Shown: positions 34,384-44,055, counted from the first letter of the stretch. The stretch is DNA of 56,546 bases from Pseudomonadota bacterium (GCA_021841865.1 JAKCDM010000006.1:3308-59853), one strand, 5' to 3'. The notes: generated by a model not told the origin, from the letters alone. Numbers and translations: made by a program.

Positions 34384-35331
34384 ATGCCGTCTGCCAGCCA
34401 CTCGCATACCCGAATTCACCTGCAAGCGCTGCAGGTCGGCCAGGGCCATCGCGTCGCGCTGGCCACCGCGGGCGACCCGCGACTGCCCGCGGTGCTGATC
34501 GTGCACGGAGGCCCGGGCGGCGGCTCGCGTCTGCGCGAGCCGCTGCTGTTCGACACGCGGCGCAATCACCTGGTGTGGGTGGACCAGCGCGGCTGCGCGC
34601 GCTCGCGCCCGCGCGGCTCGACCCGGCGCAACAACACCGGACTGCTGGTGCGCGACCTCGAGCGGGTACGCGAGCACCTCGGGCTGAGCAGCTGGAGCGT
34701 GTACGGCGGCTCGTGGGGAGCTGCGCTGGCGCTGGCCTACGCCGCCGCGCATCCGACACGAGTTCGCGCACTGCTGCTGCGCGGCAGCTACCTCACGTCG
34801 CGACGCGACACCGCGCGCTTCATGCTGGTCGGGCGCCGGCGCGCGCCACGCGCCTGGCATGCCCTGCTGCGCGCGGCCGGCGCCACCAGGGCGGACAAAG
34901 TGTTGCAGTGTTGCGCAACAGTGTCGCGCGATGGAACAGTCGCGCAAAGGCGCAGATTCGGGTTGATCTGGAGTCGATTCGAAAACGCGATGCTGTTCGG
35001 CGACACTCGACGGCAAAAGAGAATGTCGTCCCGCCGGGTTCGGGATCTACAAAACCACAACCGGATTCAGTGGCATTATCTGAGCCATGCCTGCTGGCTC
35101 GGTCGCCAGCATTTGCGGCGTTGCGTGCAGGCCCTGCGCGATGCGCCGTGGCCGGCGCTGGCCGTGCACGGCAGAAAGGACTCGATGTGCCCGCCCGGCA
35201 ACCTGCGTGTGCTGCGGCAATGGCTGCCGCGCCTGCGCACGCGCCTGGTCGCTTGCGGGCACCTGGAGACCGAGCCGGCGATGCTGCGCGCGCTGCGCGC
35301 CGGGCTCGCCGAACTGAGCGACGAGGCCTGA
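34384..35331 (+). CDS. Proline iminopeptidase-like alpha/beta hydrolase (S33)
   Basis: 315-residue peptidase-type hydrolase. The oxyanion loop HGGPGGG is at 41-47, DQRGCARS follows, and the nucleophile elbow GGSWG has Ser110. The cap keeps family marks IWSRFENAM and WHYLSHACW; the rest of the triad is Asp266 (HGRKD) and His293 (CGH). All three catalytic residues are present. It is divergent from pqqA across 79 bases. Bases 34896-35090 are visibly less G+C-rich than the rest, yet keep frame and family motifs. PIP enzymes remove N-terminal proline; a role in PqqA processing is only speculation. Confidence 0.85.
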   Translation: MPSASHSHTRIHLQALQVGQGHRVALATAGDPRLPAVLIVHGGPGGGSRLREPLLFDTRRNHLVWVDQRGCARSRPRGSTRRNNTGLLVRDLERVREHLGLSSWSVYGGSWGAALALAYAAAHPTRVRALLLRGSYLTSRRDTARFMLVGRRRAPRAWHALLRAAGATRADKVLQCCATVSRDGTVAQRRRFGLIWSRFENAMLFGDTRRQKRMSSRRVRDLQNHNRIQWHYLSHACWLGRQHLRRCVQALRDAPWPALAVHGRKDSMCPPGNLRVLRQWLPRLRTRLVACGHLETEPAMLRALRAGLAELSDEA

Positions 35332-35345
35332 CGCGCGCAGCGACG

Positions 35346-36566
35346 TCAGGCCATCGCCTGGTCGAGGAACTCCAGCCAGTGCTGCACCGGAGTGGCGGTG
35401 CCTGCCTGCAGGTGCGAGATGCAGCCGATATTGGCCGACAGCACGCGCTCGGGCTGCAGTTGCCGCAGCCTCTCCAGCTTGTTGTCGCGCAGCTGGTGCG
35501 ACAGTTCGGGCTGCAGCACCGAATAGGTGCCGGCCGAACCGCAGCACAGGTGGCTTTGCTCGGGCAGCGCGAGCTCGAAGCCGAGCTCGCGCATCAGCGC
35601 CTCCACGCGCCCGCCCAGGCGCTGCCCGTGCTGCAGCGTGCATGGCGGGTGCCAGGCCAGTCGCTCGGCCGGGCGCTTGCGCAGGCGCTGTCGCAGCGCA
35701 TCGGACTGGTCGGCGAGGAACTCGACCGGGTCGCGGGCCAGCTCGGCCACGCGCCGGGCCTTGTCGGCGTAGGCGGGGTCGCCCGCCAGTTCGCGCCCGT
35801 AGTCCTTGACCATGACGCCGCAACCGGACGCGTTGACCACGATGGCCTCGACCTCGCCGCGCTCCACGTGCGGCCACCAGGCGTCGATGTTTCGCCGCAT
35901 GTCGCGCTGCGCACCGGCATGGTCCCCGGAGTGCTGGCGCAGGGCCCCGCAGCAGCCGCCGCCGGGCACCAGCGCCTGCACGCCGATGGCGTCGAGCACG
36001 CGCGCCGTGGCCGCATCGATGTTCGGGGCCATCGCCGGCTGCGCGCAGCCCACCGGCAGGATCACCTTGCGCGCGTGCTGGCGCGACGGCCACACGCCCG
36101 GGTCTTGCGGCTCGCCGAGCTTGTCGCGCAAACCCTCGGGCACCAGCGCGCGCAGCGCACGCCCGGCGCGCATCGCGGGCCCGAACAGCGGCGACGTGAC
36201 GCCCTCGCGCAGCAGCGCGCGCTTGACGCGCTCGCCGGCCGGACGCGGCACGCGCTCGTCGACCACGCGCCGCCCGATGTCGAGCAGGCGGCCGTAGGTC
36301 ACGCCAGACGGGCAGGTGGTCTCGCAGGAGCGGCAGGTCAGGCAGCGGTCCAGGTGCAGCTGCGTGCTGCGCGTGGGCTCGGCGCCCTCGAGCACCTGCT
36401 TGATCTGGTAGATGCGCCCGCGCGGGCCGTCGAGCTCGTCGCCCAGCAGCTGGTACGTGGGGCAGGTCGCGGTGCAGAAGCCGCAGTGCACGCAGGCGCG
36501 CAGGATGGCCTCGGCCTCGCGCCCCTCGGGGGTGTCGGCGAACTCGGGAGAAAGACGGGTTTGCAT
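35346..36566 (-). CDS. glcF: Glycolate oxidase iron-sulfur subunit
   Basis: 406 residues. Two 4Fe-4S ferredoxin motifs lie at the N-terminus: Cys25, Cys28, Cys31, Cys35 and Cys75, Cys78, Cys81, Cys85. Two CCG-type domains follow (GGGCCGA and HLCCGSAGTY), typical of GlcF/heterodisulfide-reductase-like subunits. It passes electrons from the flavin subunits to the quinone pool. Last gene of lctP-glcD-glcE-glcF, 18 bases after glcE. Confidence 0.95.
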   Translation of the reverse strand: MQTRLSPEFADTPEGREAEAILRACVHCGFCTATCPTYQLLGDELDGPRGRIYQIKQVLEGAEPTRSTQLHLDRCLTCRSCETTCPSGVTYGRLLDIGRRVVDERVPRPAGERVKRALLREGVTSPLFGPAMRAGRALRALVPEGLRDKLGEPQDPGVWPSRQHARKVILPVGCAQPAMAPNIDAATARVLDAIGVQALVPGGGCCGALRQHSGDHAGAQRDMRRNIDAWWPHVERGEVEAIVVNASGCGVMVKDYGRELAGDPAYADKARRVAELARDPVEFLADQSDALRQRLRKRPAERLAWHPPCTLQHGQRLGGRVEALMRELGFELALPEQSHLCCGSAGTYSVLQPELSHQLRDNKLERLRQLQPERVLSANIGCISHLQAGTATPVQHWLEFLDQAMA

Positions 36567-36584
36567 GATGGGGCGGCTGGCGGG

Positions 36585-37703
36585 TCAGGCGGCGCCGAAG
36601 CAATCGGGGAACACGCCATGGGGGTCGAAGGCGAGCTTGACCTGGCGCTGGATACGCTCCAGCGGGGCCTGCGGCGGCGTGAACACCGGCACGCCGGGGT
36701 CGCCGCCGCGAAAGCGCGTGGCGTGGCCGCCGACGCGCGCCGCGGCGTCGCGCACCGCGGAGGCATCGGCGTCGCTGCGCAGCCAGCGCAGCGAACCGCC
36801 CCACTCCACCAGCGTCTGCCCGGGCAGGTCCAGCACCGGCGCGGTCTGCGGCACGGCGATGCGCCACAGGGTCTGCGCCGGCGCAGGCTGCCAGGTCGGA
36901 GCGAACCAGTCCAGGGTCTGATCGCGCAAGGACTCCCACAGCGCATCGGCCTGCGCGTCGTCGACGCGCTCGCCGCCCAGGCGCGAGCAGGCGGCGTCGA
37001 CCGCGGCGCGCGCGCCGCGCAGGCGCAGGTACAGGCGCGCGCGCCCGTCGGCGTCGACCCACCAGGCGCTGGCCGAGATCGGCAGCGGCTGGCCGCCCCA
37101 GCGATTGAGCTGCTCGGTGGCCTGCTGCTGCGGCATCTCGAAGGCCAGCGTGGCCTGCGCGCGCGGCAGCGGAAGCACCTTCAGCGAGACCTCGAGGATC
37201 ACTCCCAGCGAGCCCATCGAGCCGGCCAGCAGGCGCGAGACGTCGTAGCCGGCGACGTTCTTCATGACCTGGCCGCCGAAGTGCAGCACCTCGCCGCGGC
37301 CGTTGAGCAGGCTGGCGCCGAGCACGTAGTCGCGCACCGCGCCGGCGCCCAGGCGCCCGGGCCCCGACAGCCCGGCGGCCACCATGCCGCCCACCGTCGC
37401 GCCGGCGCCGCCGTCGCGCACGAAGCGCGGCGGATCGCAAGGCAGGCACTGGCCCTGCCGCGCCAGCATCGCCTCCAGCTCGACCAGCGCAGTGCCGGCA
37501 CGCGCGGTCACGTACAGCTCGCTGGGTTCGTAGGCCAGTACTCCGGCATGCGCGCGCATGTCGAGCACGCGCGCCTCGTGCCCGGGTCGGGGATCGAGCC
37601 ATTGCTTGCTCGCGCCGCCACGCGGCCGCAGGCGCGTGCCGTCGGCGGCGGCCTGCTGCACCTGCTCGCGCAGCGCGCGCACGGTATCGGGTAGGGATTC
37701 CAT
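36585..37703 (-). CDS. glcE: Glycolate oxidase subunit GlcE
   Basis: 372-residue FAD-binding protein of the GlcD/GlcE family, shorter than GlcD. FAD-domain features are RLRPRGGASKQWLD, VTARAGTALVELEAMLARQG, VGGMVAAGLSGPGRLGAGAV, and KNVAGYDVSRLLAGSMGSLG. With GlcD and GlcF it forms glycolate dehydrogenase. Start ATG 37703 (MESLPDTVR). 67 bases separate it from glcD. Confidence 0.94.
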   Translation of the reverse strand: MESLPDTVRALREQVQQAAADGTRLRPRGGASKQWLDPRPGHEARVLDMRAHAGVLAYEPSELYVTARAGTALVELEAMLARQGQCLPCDPPRFVRDGGAGATVGGMVAAGLSGPGRLGAGAVRDYVLGASLLNGRGEVLHFGGQVMKNVAGYDVSRLLAGSMGSLGVILEVSLKVLPLPRAQATLAFEMPQQQATEQLNRWGGQPLPISASAWWVDADGRARLYLRLRGARAAVDAACSRLGGERVDDAQADALWESLRDQTLDWFAPTWQPAPAQTLWRIAVPQTAPVLDLPGQTLVEWGGSLRWLRSDADASAVRDAAARVGGHATRFRGGDPGVPVFTPPQAPLERIQRQVKLAFDPHGVFPDCFGAA

Positions 37704-37770
37704 CGGGGCGGAGGTCGGTCGGGGTCGGTCGAAGCGCGGCGCCGCTCGCGGCGCCGCGACAGGGTCGGGA

Positions 37771-39291
37771 TCAGAAACGCGGCAGCTCGGCGAACGGCAG
37801 CTGGCCGCCGCGCACATGCATCTTGCCGTACTCGGCGCAACGCGCGTGGCTGGGAATGTTCTTGCCCGGGTTGAGCTTCTCGCCGGGGTCGAAGGCGCGG
37901 CGCAGCGCGAAGAACTGCTCGAGTTCCTCGGGCGAGAACTGCACGCACATGGAGTTGATCTTCTCGACGCCGACGCCGTGCTCGCCGGTGATCGAGCCGC
38001 CCATCTCGACGCAGGTCTCGAGGATCTTCGCGCCGAACTCCTCGGCGCGCTGCATCTGGTCGGCCTGGTTGGCGTCGAACAGGATCAGCGGGTGCAGGTT
38101 GCCGTCGCCGGCGTGGAACACGTTGACGCAGCGCAGGTCGAACTCGCGCTCCATGTCCTGGATGGCCAGCAGCATGTCGGCGATGCGCTTGCGCGGAATC
38201 GTGCCGTCCATGCAGTAGTAGTCGGGGGAAATGCGCCCGGACGCAGGGAACGCGTTCTTGCGCCCGCTCCAGAAGCGAAGCCGCTCGGCCTCGTCGCGGC
38301 TGACGGCGATCGCGGTGGCGCCGCAGCCCTGCAGCACCGCGGTCATGTGCTCGATCTCCTCGGCCACTTCCTCGGGAGTGCCGTCGGATTCGCACAGCAG
38401 GATGGCCGCCGCGTCGCAGTCGTAGCCGGCGTGCACGAAGGCCTCGGCTGCGATGGTCATCGGCTTGTCCATCATTTCCAGCCCCGCCGGGATGATGCCC
38501 GCGGCGATCAGCCCGGCCACCGCGTCGCCGGCCTTGCGCAGGTCGTCGAAGCTGGCCATGATGCAGCGCGCAAGCTGCGGGCGCGGGATCAGGCGCACCA
38601 CCACCTCGGTGACCACCATCAGCATGCCCTCGCTGCCGATCACCGCCGCCAGCAGGTCGGGGCCGGCGCTGTCGCCGGCCAGGTTGCCCACGGTGATGGG
38701 CTCGCCGTCGACCGTGAAACCGCGCACCTGCAGCACGTTGTGCACGGTCAGCCCGTACTTCAGGCAATGCACGCCACCCGAGTTCTCGGCCACGTTGCCG
38801 CCGATGGAGCAGGCGATCTGGCTCGACGGATCCGGCGCGTAGTACAGGCCATGGCGTGCCGCGGCCTCCGAGATCGCGAGGTTGCGAACCCCGCTCTGCA
38901 CCACCGCCGTGCGCGCCAGCGGGTCGATGGACACGATGCGGTTCAGGCGCGCCAGCGACAGCGTCACGCCGCCGGCCAGCGGCAGCGCGCCACCCGACAG
39001 CCCGGTGCCGGCGCCGCGCGGAACCACCGGCAGTCCCAGCCGGTGGCAGGCGCGCAGCACCGCGGCGACCTGCGCCTCGGTCTCGGGCAGGCACACCGCC
39101 AGCGGGCGCTGGCGGTAGGCGGCGAGGCCGTCGCACTCGTAGGGAGTGGTCTCGTCGTCGCGAACCAGCAGCGCATGCGACGGCAGCATGCCGGCCAGCG
39201 CCGCCACCAGCGCCGCCTGCGCGGCGGCGGGGGACACGGATGAGGACGCGGCCGTGGACGGCGCGTGGACTTGGGCTGTGCTGGAAGACAT
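37771..39291 (-). CDS. glcD: Glycolate oxidase catalytic subunit GlcD
   Basis: 506-residue FAD-linked oxidase that oxidises glycolate to glyoxylate. The FAD-binding PCMH domain has VVPRGAGTGLSGGALPLAGG, PDPSSQIACSIGGNVAENSG and KYGLTVHNVLQVRGFTVDGE. The C-terminal oxidase domain has VFHAGDGNLHPLILFD and GGSITGEHGVGVEK, whose histidines contact substrate and flavin. ATG 39291 chosen; a GTG one codon upstream is possible. It lies 25 bases after the permease gene. Confidence 0.96.
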   Translation of the reverse strand: MSSSTAQVHAPSTAASSSVSPAAAQAALVAALAGMLPSHALLVRDDETTPYECDGLAAYRQRPLAVCLPETEAQVAAVLRACHRLGLPVVPRGAGTGLSGGALPLAGGVTLSLARLNRIVSIDPLARTAVVQSGVRNLAISEAAARHGLYYAPDPSSQIACSIGGNVAENSGGVHCLKYGLTVHNVLQVRGFTVDGEPITVGNLAGDSAGPDLLAAVIGSEGMLMVVTEVVVRLIPRPQLARCIMASFDDLRKAGDAVAGLIAAGIIPAGLEMMDKPMTIAAEAFVHAGYDCDAAAILLCESDGTPEEVAEEIEHMTAVLQGCGATAIAVSRDEAERLRFWSGRKNAFPASGRISPDYYCMDGTIPRKRIADMLLAIQDMEREFDLRCVNVFHAGDGNLHPLILFDANQADQMQRAEEFGAKILETCVEMGGSITGEHGVGVEKINSMCVQFSPEELEQFFALRRAFDPGEKLNPGKNIPSHARCAEYGKMHVRGGQLPFAELPRF

Positions 39292-39316
39292 CACGGGAAC
39301 TCCGGGTCGAACGGGA

Positions 39317-40966
39317 TCAATGCGGCGGCAGGCTCGGAATCATCCACGACAACACATGCTGCTGCAACACCACCAGCACGCCCAGCAGCAGGGTCAGCAG
39401 CACGCTGTGCCAGAAGGTGCGCGCGAACACCACGCCTTCCTGCCCCTTGAGCTCGGTCGTCGACACCCCGGTGGCGATGTTCTGGGGCGAGATCATCTTG
39501 CCCATCACGCCGCCGGAGGAGTTGGTGGCCGCCATCAGCACCGGGTCGAGGTGCAGCTGGCGCGCGGCCACGACCTGCAGGTTGCCGAACAGCGCGTTGC
39601 CCGACGTGTCGCTGCCCGACAGGAACACGGCGACCCAGCCGAGGAAGGCCGACACCAGCGCGAACAGCGAACCGGCGGCGGCGACGCCGCGGCCCAGCGT
39701 GTAGCTCATCCCCGAGTAGTTCAGCAGGTAGGCCAGGCCGACGATCATCATGACCGTCACGATGGCCACCCAGGCCTGCTTCCAGGTGCGCGCCACGCAG
39801 GCGAGGAAATCGCCGACCCCGGTGCGCGTGAGCAGCGCGGTGATGATCGCCGCCAGCAGGATCGCGGTGCCGGTGCCGAAGGGCTGGAAGTCCCAGATCG
39901 CGGCATAGGGCTTGCCGTACAGGCTGATGAACACCTGGTCGTGCAGCCCCGGCCACTGGATTTTCATTTCGCCGATCGAGAACAGCTTCAGGTTGATCCA
40001 CACGATGACGATCACCGACACGACCAGCCACGGCATCCAGCCGCCGTAGCCCACGCGCTGCGCGCCGCGGCGGGCGCCACCGGCACCGCCCGAGATGGCG
40101 AAGGCGGGGTCGGGCTCGGGCTTCCACACCTTGAGGAAGCCGACGGTGATGATCAGCGACGCCAGCGAGGCCAGCACGTCGGTGAGCTGGTAGCTGATGA
40201 AGTTGGAGGTGACGAACTGGGTGACTGCGAAACTCCCTCCGGACACCACCAGCGCCGGCCACAGCTTGGCCAGCGAGCGCAGGCCGCCGTACATGGCGAT
40301 GACGTAGAACGGCAGCGCGAAGGCGAAGAACGGCAACTGGCGCCCGACCATCGCGCCCAGCGTGCCGGCGTGCAGGTCGGTGACCGCGCCGAGCACGGTG
40401 ATGGGCACGCCGAGGGCTCCGAAGGCCACCGGCGCGGTGTTGAAGATCAGCGTGTAGGTCAGCGCCTCGACGGCCGGGAATCCCAGCGCGATGAGCAGCG
40501 CGCTGGTGATGGCCACCGGGGTGCCGAAACCGGAGATTCCCTCGAGCAGGCAGCCGAAGGAGAACGACACCACCAGCAGCACCAGGCGGCGATCGTCGGG
40601 AAGGTGGTCGAGCATCCACTGGCGGAACATCTCGAAACGCCCCGATTTCACCGCCACGTTGTACAGCAGCAGCGCATTGAACACGATCCACATCACCGGC
40701 ACCAGCGCCAGGGCCATGCCGGCGGCCACCGAGTTGAACGCCAGCCCGGCCGGCATGCCCCACAGCCCGATGGCGATCGCCAGGCCGACCGCCAGGCCGG
40801 CCAGCGCGGCCTGCCAGGCAGGGCGGCGCAGCACTCCGAGCATGAGCAGCGCGATCGCGATGGGCAGCGCGGCGAACAGGAACGACAACAACAGCGAATG
40901 GCCGACGGGGGTCAGCGGCTGGACGAACGCGATCCCGGCCGGGATCGCTGGCGACGGACTCATCAT
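39317..40966 (-). CDS. glcA: LctP/GlcA-family lactate/glycolate permease
   Basis: Integral membrane protein of 549 residues with about twelve or more helices, in the L-lactate permease family. Family blocks include SFSFGCLLEGISGFGTPVAI, FNTAPVAFGALGVPITVLGA, YLLNYSGMSYTLG, VFLSGSDTSGNALFGNLQ and GGVMGKMISPQNIATG. E. coli LldP and GlcA carry both lactate and glycolate by proton symport. First gene of the operon with glcDEF, so glycolate is the likely main substrate. ATG 40966 or 40963. Confidence 0.92.
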   Translation of the reverse strand: MMSPSPAIPAGIAFVQPLTPVGHSLLLSFLFAALPIAIALLMLGVLRRPAWQAALAGLAVGLAIAIGLWGMPAGLAFNSVAAGMALALVPVMWIVFNALLLYNVAVKSGRFEMFRQWMLDHLPDDRRLVLLVVSFSFGCLLEGISGFGTPVAITSALLIALGFPAVEALTYTLIFNTAPVAFGALGVPITVLGAVTDLHAGTLGAMVGRQLPFFAFALPFYVIAMYGGLRSLAKLWPALVVSGGSFAVTQFVTSNFISYQLTDVLASLASLIITVGFLKVWKPEPDPAFAISGGAGGARRGAQRVGYGGWMPWLVVSVIVIVWINLKLFSIGEMKIQWPGLHDQVFISLYGKPYAAIWDFQPFGTGTAILLAAIITALLTRTGVGDFLACVARTWKQAWVAIVTVMMIVGLAYLLNYSGMSYTLGRGVAAAGSLFALVSAFLGWVAVFLSGSDTSGNALFGNLQVVAARQLHLDPVLMAATNSSGGVMGKMISPQNIATGVSTTELKGQEGVVFARTFWHSVLLTLLLGVLVVLQQHVLSWMIPSLPPH

Positions 40967-41043
40967 GTCTGCGGAGCGGAAAAGCAAGAAGGGTGGGGGC
41001 TGCGGCGGGCTCGTGGGCCTGGCTCCCGGGGCCTGCGCCTGCC

Positions 41044-41114
41044 TTGACGCAGCGCAAGACGCCAATGTAACCAAAGCCCCGGGGCCTCGCCGGGAGTGCA
41101 TTGTTGCAGCGCAA
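41044..41114. promoter_or_regulatory. Paired TTGnnGCAGCGCAA sites upstream of the glycolate permease
   Basis: TTGACGCAGCGCAA (41044-41057) and TTGTTGCAGCGCAA (41101-41114) are direct copies of one dyad-like motif, 57 bases apart, in the 216-base gap between the LysR gene and the permease. Each contains a T-N11-A LTTR pattern. They are the obvious candidates for binding sites of the adjacent LysR regulator. The copies are observed; the ligand protein is inferred. Confidence 0.5.
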
Positions 41115-41182
41115 CCAAGATATTGTGCCGCAGGCGCCAGCGCCCGCAACGGTTTCACGCGTCGCTCACTGCGCCGGCCGCT

Positions 41183-42091
41183 TCAGCGCACGTCGTTCCA
41201 CCACTGCGGGCCGAACTTGCCCTGGAGCCAGTCGACGAACTGTCGAACCTTCGCCGGCACCAGGTTGGGCGACGGGTACACGGCGTGGATTTCCTGCGCC
41301 GGCAGCGACCACTGCGGCAGCAGCGCCACCAGCCGGCCCTTGCGCACATCGGCGCTGGCCACGTACCACGGCAGGATGGCCACGCCCATGCCCTCGCGCG
41401 CGGCCGCCGACAGCGTGGAGAGGTTGTTCGAGCGCAGCCTGCCGCGCACGGCGACGGTCGCCGCCTGGTGCTCGGGGCCGGCGAAATGCCAGCGCGCATC
41501 GCCCTGTACCGAGCTGTACACCAGGGCCTCGTGCCTCGCCAGCTCGTCGGGATGCTGCACGCCGCCGTGACGCTCCAGGTACTCGGGCGAGGCCACCGCG
41601 GCCCACGGATTGATTCCGAGGTAGCGCGCGCCCAGCGACGAGTCGGCCAGGCGGCCCATGCGGATGGCGACGTCGACCCCCTGCTCGACGAGGTCGACGT
41701 AGCGGTCGTCGACCGACAGGTCGACCTGCAGCTGCGGGTTGATCTGCATGAACTGCATGAGCAGAGGCGCCAGCACCCGGCGCCCGAATCCCACCGAGGT
41801 GCTCACGCGCAAGCCCCCCTGCACCTGCGACTGCAGCAGCGCGGCGACGCTGCGCGCCTCCTCCGCGTGGTGCGCGATGAGCTTGCACTTCTCGTAGTAC
41901 AGCAGGCCGATCTCGGTCGGCGACACGCCGTGCGTGGAGCGGTGCAGCAGGCGCGCGCCCAGGCGACGCTCCATCTGCGCGATCTGCTTGGTCGCCGCCG
42001 GCTGCCCGATGCCCAGCTCGGCGGCGGCGCGGCTGAACGAGCCGAGGTCGACCACGCGTATGAACAGCCGGACGTCCTGCATGCGTTCCAT
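41183..42091 (-). CDS. LysR-family regulator of glycolate genes
   Basis: 302-residue LTTR from ATG 42091. The HTH is at about 5-60 (DVRLFIRVVDLGSFSRAAAE, then LGIGQPAATKQIAQMERRLG), followed by an effector domain from about 90 (GGLRVSTSVGFGRRVLAPLL). It lies between the gcl operon (divergent) and the glycolate permease-glcDEF operon (same strand, downstream), an ideal position to control both arms. Effector unknown; glyoxylate or glycolate are obvious candidates. Confidence 0.88.
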   Translation of the reverse strand: MERMQDVRLFIRVVDLGSFSRAAAELGIGQPAATKQIAQMERRLGARLLHRSTHGVSPTEIGLLYYEKCKLIAHHAEEARSVAALLQSQVQGGLRVSTSVGFGRRVLAPLLMQFMQINPQLQVDLSVDDRYVDLVEQGVDVAIRMGRLADSSLGARYLGINPWAAVASPEYLERHGGVQHPDELARHEALVYSSVQGDARWHFAGPEHQAATVAVRGRLRSNNLSTLSAAAREGMGVAILPWYVASADVRKGRLVALLPQWSLPAQEIHAVYPSPNLVPAKVRQFVDWLQGKFGPQWWNDVR

Positions 42092-42126
42092 CGGCGTGAG
42101 TAGGCCACAGGCTCGCCGGCCTGTCC

Positions 42127-42141
42127 ATTCCTTCCGGGAAT
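42127..42141. promoter_or_regulatory. Candidate LysR box between LysR gene and gcl
   Basis: ATTCC-TTCCG-GGAAT is a perfect 5-base inverted repeat with the LTTR pattern T-N11-A, in the divergent region between the LysR gene (start 42091) and gcl (start 42259). An adjacent GCATATGC palindrome is at 42145-42152. Candidate operator only. Confidence 0.4.
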
Positions 42142-42225
42142 AAAGCATATGCCCCGACGAAGACTTCCGCGCCCCGGCGCGAGCCACAAGAATGACTCGC
42201 AAGCCGCACACCATGCCGGTGCCGC

Positions 42226-42245
42226 GCATCGCATCGCATCGCATC
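42226..42245 (+). repeat. Four tandem GCATC pentamers before gcl
   Basis: GCATC occurs four times in tandem directly before the gcl ribosome site AGGAG (42247-42251). Slippage would change leader length without altering the reading frame or the distance from AGGAG to ATG. Confidence 0.75.
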
Positions 42246-42258
42246 CAGGAGACAAGAC

Positions 42259-44055
42259 ATGGCAAGAATGAAGGCCGCCGAGGCCGCCGTACTGGTGATG
42301 GAGAGGGAGGGCGTGAGCCAGGCCTTCGGGGTTCCGGGCGCGGCCATCAACCCGCTGTACGCGGCGCTGCGCGCGCGCCAGTCGATCGCCCATGTGCTGG
42401 CACGCCACGTCGAGGCCGCGTCGCACATGGCCGAGGGCTACACGCGGGCGCGCGCCGGAAACATCGGCGTGTGCATCGGCACCTCGGGGCCGGCCGGCAC
42501 CGACATGATCACCGGGCTGTACTCGGCAGGTGCCGACAGCATCCCGATTCTGTGCATCACCGGACAGGCGCCGCGCGCACGCCTGTACAAGGAGGATTTC
42601 CAGGCGGTGGACATCGAGTCCATCGCCAAGCCGGTGACCAAGTGGGCGGTCACGGTTCGCGAGCCGGCGCAGGTTCCACGGGTATTCCAGCAGGCATTCC
42701 ACCTGATGCGCTCCGGGCGTCCGGGCCCGGTGCTCATCGACCTGCCCTTCGACGTGCAGATGGCCGAGATCGAGTTCGACATCGAGACCTACGAGCCGCT
42801 TCCGGTGTACAAGCCGGCGGCGTCCAGGCGCCAGGTCGACAAGGCGCTGGACATGCTGATGCAGGCCGACAAGCCGGTGATCGTCGCCGGCGGCGGCATC
42901 ATCAACGCCGACGCGTCGGATCTGCTGGTCGAGTTCGCCGAACTCACCGGCGTACCGGTGATCCCCACGCTGATGGGCTGGGGCACGATCGCCGACGACC
43001 ACCCGCTGATGGCCGGCATGTGCGGACTGCAGACCAGCCATCGCTACGGCAACGCGACCATGCTGGCCAGCGATTTCGTGCTCGGAATCGGCAACCGCTG
43101 GGCCAACCGCCATACCGGCTCGGTGGACGTCTACACGCGCGGCCGGCGCTTCGTGCACGTGGACATCGAGCCCACGCAGATCGGCCGGGTGTTCATGCCC
43201 GACTACGGCATCGTCAGCGACGCGCGCGCGGCGCTGGAGCTGTTCGTGCAGGCAGCGCGCGAGCGCAAGGCCGCGGGCACCTTGAGGGACTTCGGCGCCT
43301 GGGCCGCGCGCTGCGCCGAGCGCAAGCGCCTGATGCTGCGCAAGTCGGACCACGACGACAAGCCGATCAAGCCCATGCGCGTGTACCAGGAGATGAACCA
43401 GGCCTTCGGGCGCGACACCATCTACGTGTCGACCATCGGGCTGTCGCAGATCGCCGGCGCCCAGTTCCTGCATGTGTACGGTCCGCGCCAGTGGATCAAC
43501 TGCGGGCAGGCCGGGCCGCTGGGCTGGACCATCCCGGCCGCGCTGGGCGTGGTCGCGGCCGATCCGACCCGCGACGTGGTCGCGCTGTCGGGCGACTACG
43601 ATTTCCAGTTCCTGATCGAGGAGCTCGCGGTGGGAGCGCAGTTCCGCCTGCCCTACGTGCATGTGCTGGTCAACAACAGCTACCTGGGGCTGATCCGGCA
43701 GGCGCAGCGCAACTTCGACATGGACTACTGCGTGCAGCTGGGCTTCGACAACCAGAACATGCCGGCCGACGACGCCGGGCTGCGCGGCTACGGAGTCGAC
43801 CACGTCGCCGTGGTGCAGGGCCTGGGCTGCAAGGCGCTGCGCGTGACCGACCCGCAGGCCATCGGCCCGGCGCTGCGCCAGGCGCGGCAGATGGCGCGCG
43901 AGCACAGTGTGCCGGTGGTGGTGGAGGTCATCCTGGAACGCGTGACCAACATCGCGATGGGCACCGAGATCGACAACGTGATGGAGTTCGAATCCATCGA
44001 CTGCCGTCACCCCGAAGGGCAACCCGGCCTGGCACAGGCCGGGTTGCTGGAATGA
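42259..44055 (+). CDS. gcl: Glyoxylate carboligase (tartronate-semialdehyde synthase)
   Basis: Thiamine diphosphate enzyme of 598 residues that joins two glyoxylates to tartronate semialdehyde and CO2. Residue 51 is valine in [16 protein letters not shown], where nearly all ThDP enzymes have glutamate. This Val51 is the diagnostic feature of Gcl. The ThDP/Mg site is [18 protein letters not shown] and then [15 protein letters not shown]. First gene of gcl-hyi-glxR-glycerate kinase; ATG follows AGGAG by seven bases. Confidence 0.97.
   Translation: MARMKAAEAAVLVMEREGVSQAFGVPGAAINPLYAALRARQSIAHVLARHVEAASHMAEGYTRARAGNIGVCIGTSGPAGTDMITGLYSAGADSIPILCITGQAPRARLYKEDFQAVDIESIAKPVTKWAVTVREPAQVPRVFQQAFHLMRSGRPGPVLIDLPFDVQMAEIEFDIETYEPLPVYKPAASRRQVDKALDMLMQADKPVIVAGGGIINADASDLLVEFAELTGVPVIPTLMGWGTIADDHPLMAGMCGLQTSHRYGNATMLASDFVLGIGNRWANRHTGSVDVYTRGRRFVHVDIEPTQIGRVFMPDYGIVSDARAALELFVQAARERKAAGTLRDFGAWAARCAERKRLMLRKSDHDDKPIKPMRVYQEMNQAFGRDTIYVSTIGLSQIAGAQFLHVYGPRQWINCGQAGPLGWTIPAALGVVAADPTRDVVALSGDYDFQFLIEELAVGAQFRLPYVHVLVNNSYLGLIRQAQRNFDMDYCVQLGFDNQNMPADDAGLRGYGVDHVAVVQGLGCKALRVTDPQAIGPALRQARQMAREHSVPVVVEVILERVTNIAMGTEIDNVMEFESIDCRHPEGQPGLAQAGLLE

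Noticed and set aside
34896-35090. A frameshift or inserted element in the proline iminopeptidase gene
   Set aside because: The reading frame is continuous and the family cap motifs (IWSRFENAM, WHYLSH) fall at the right places, so the composition dip is not a disruption.
34332-37694. 1120-codon plus-strand frame opposite the pqq-side hydrolase, glcF and glcE
   Set aside because: Arg/Ala/His-rich antisense reading of genes with clear motifs. Typical stop-codon scarcity in high-G+C DNA.
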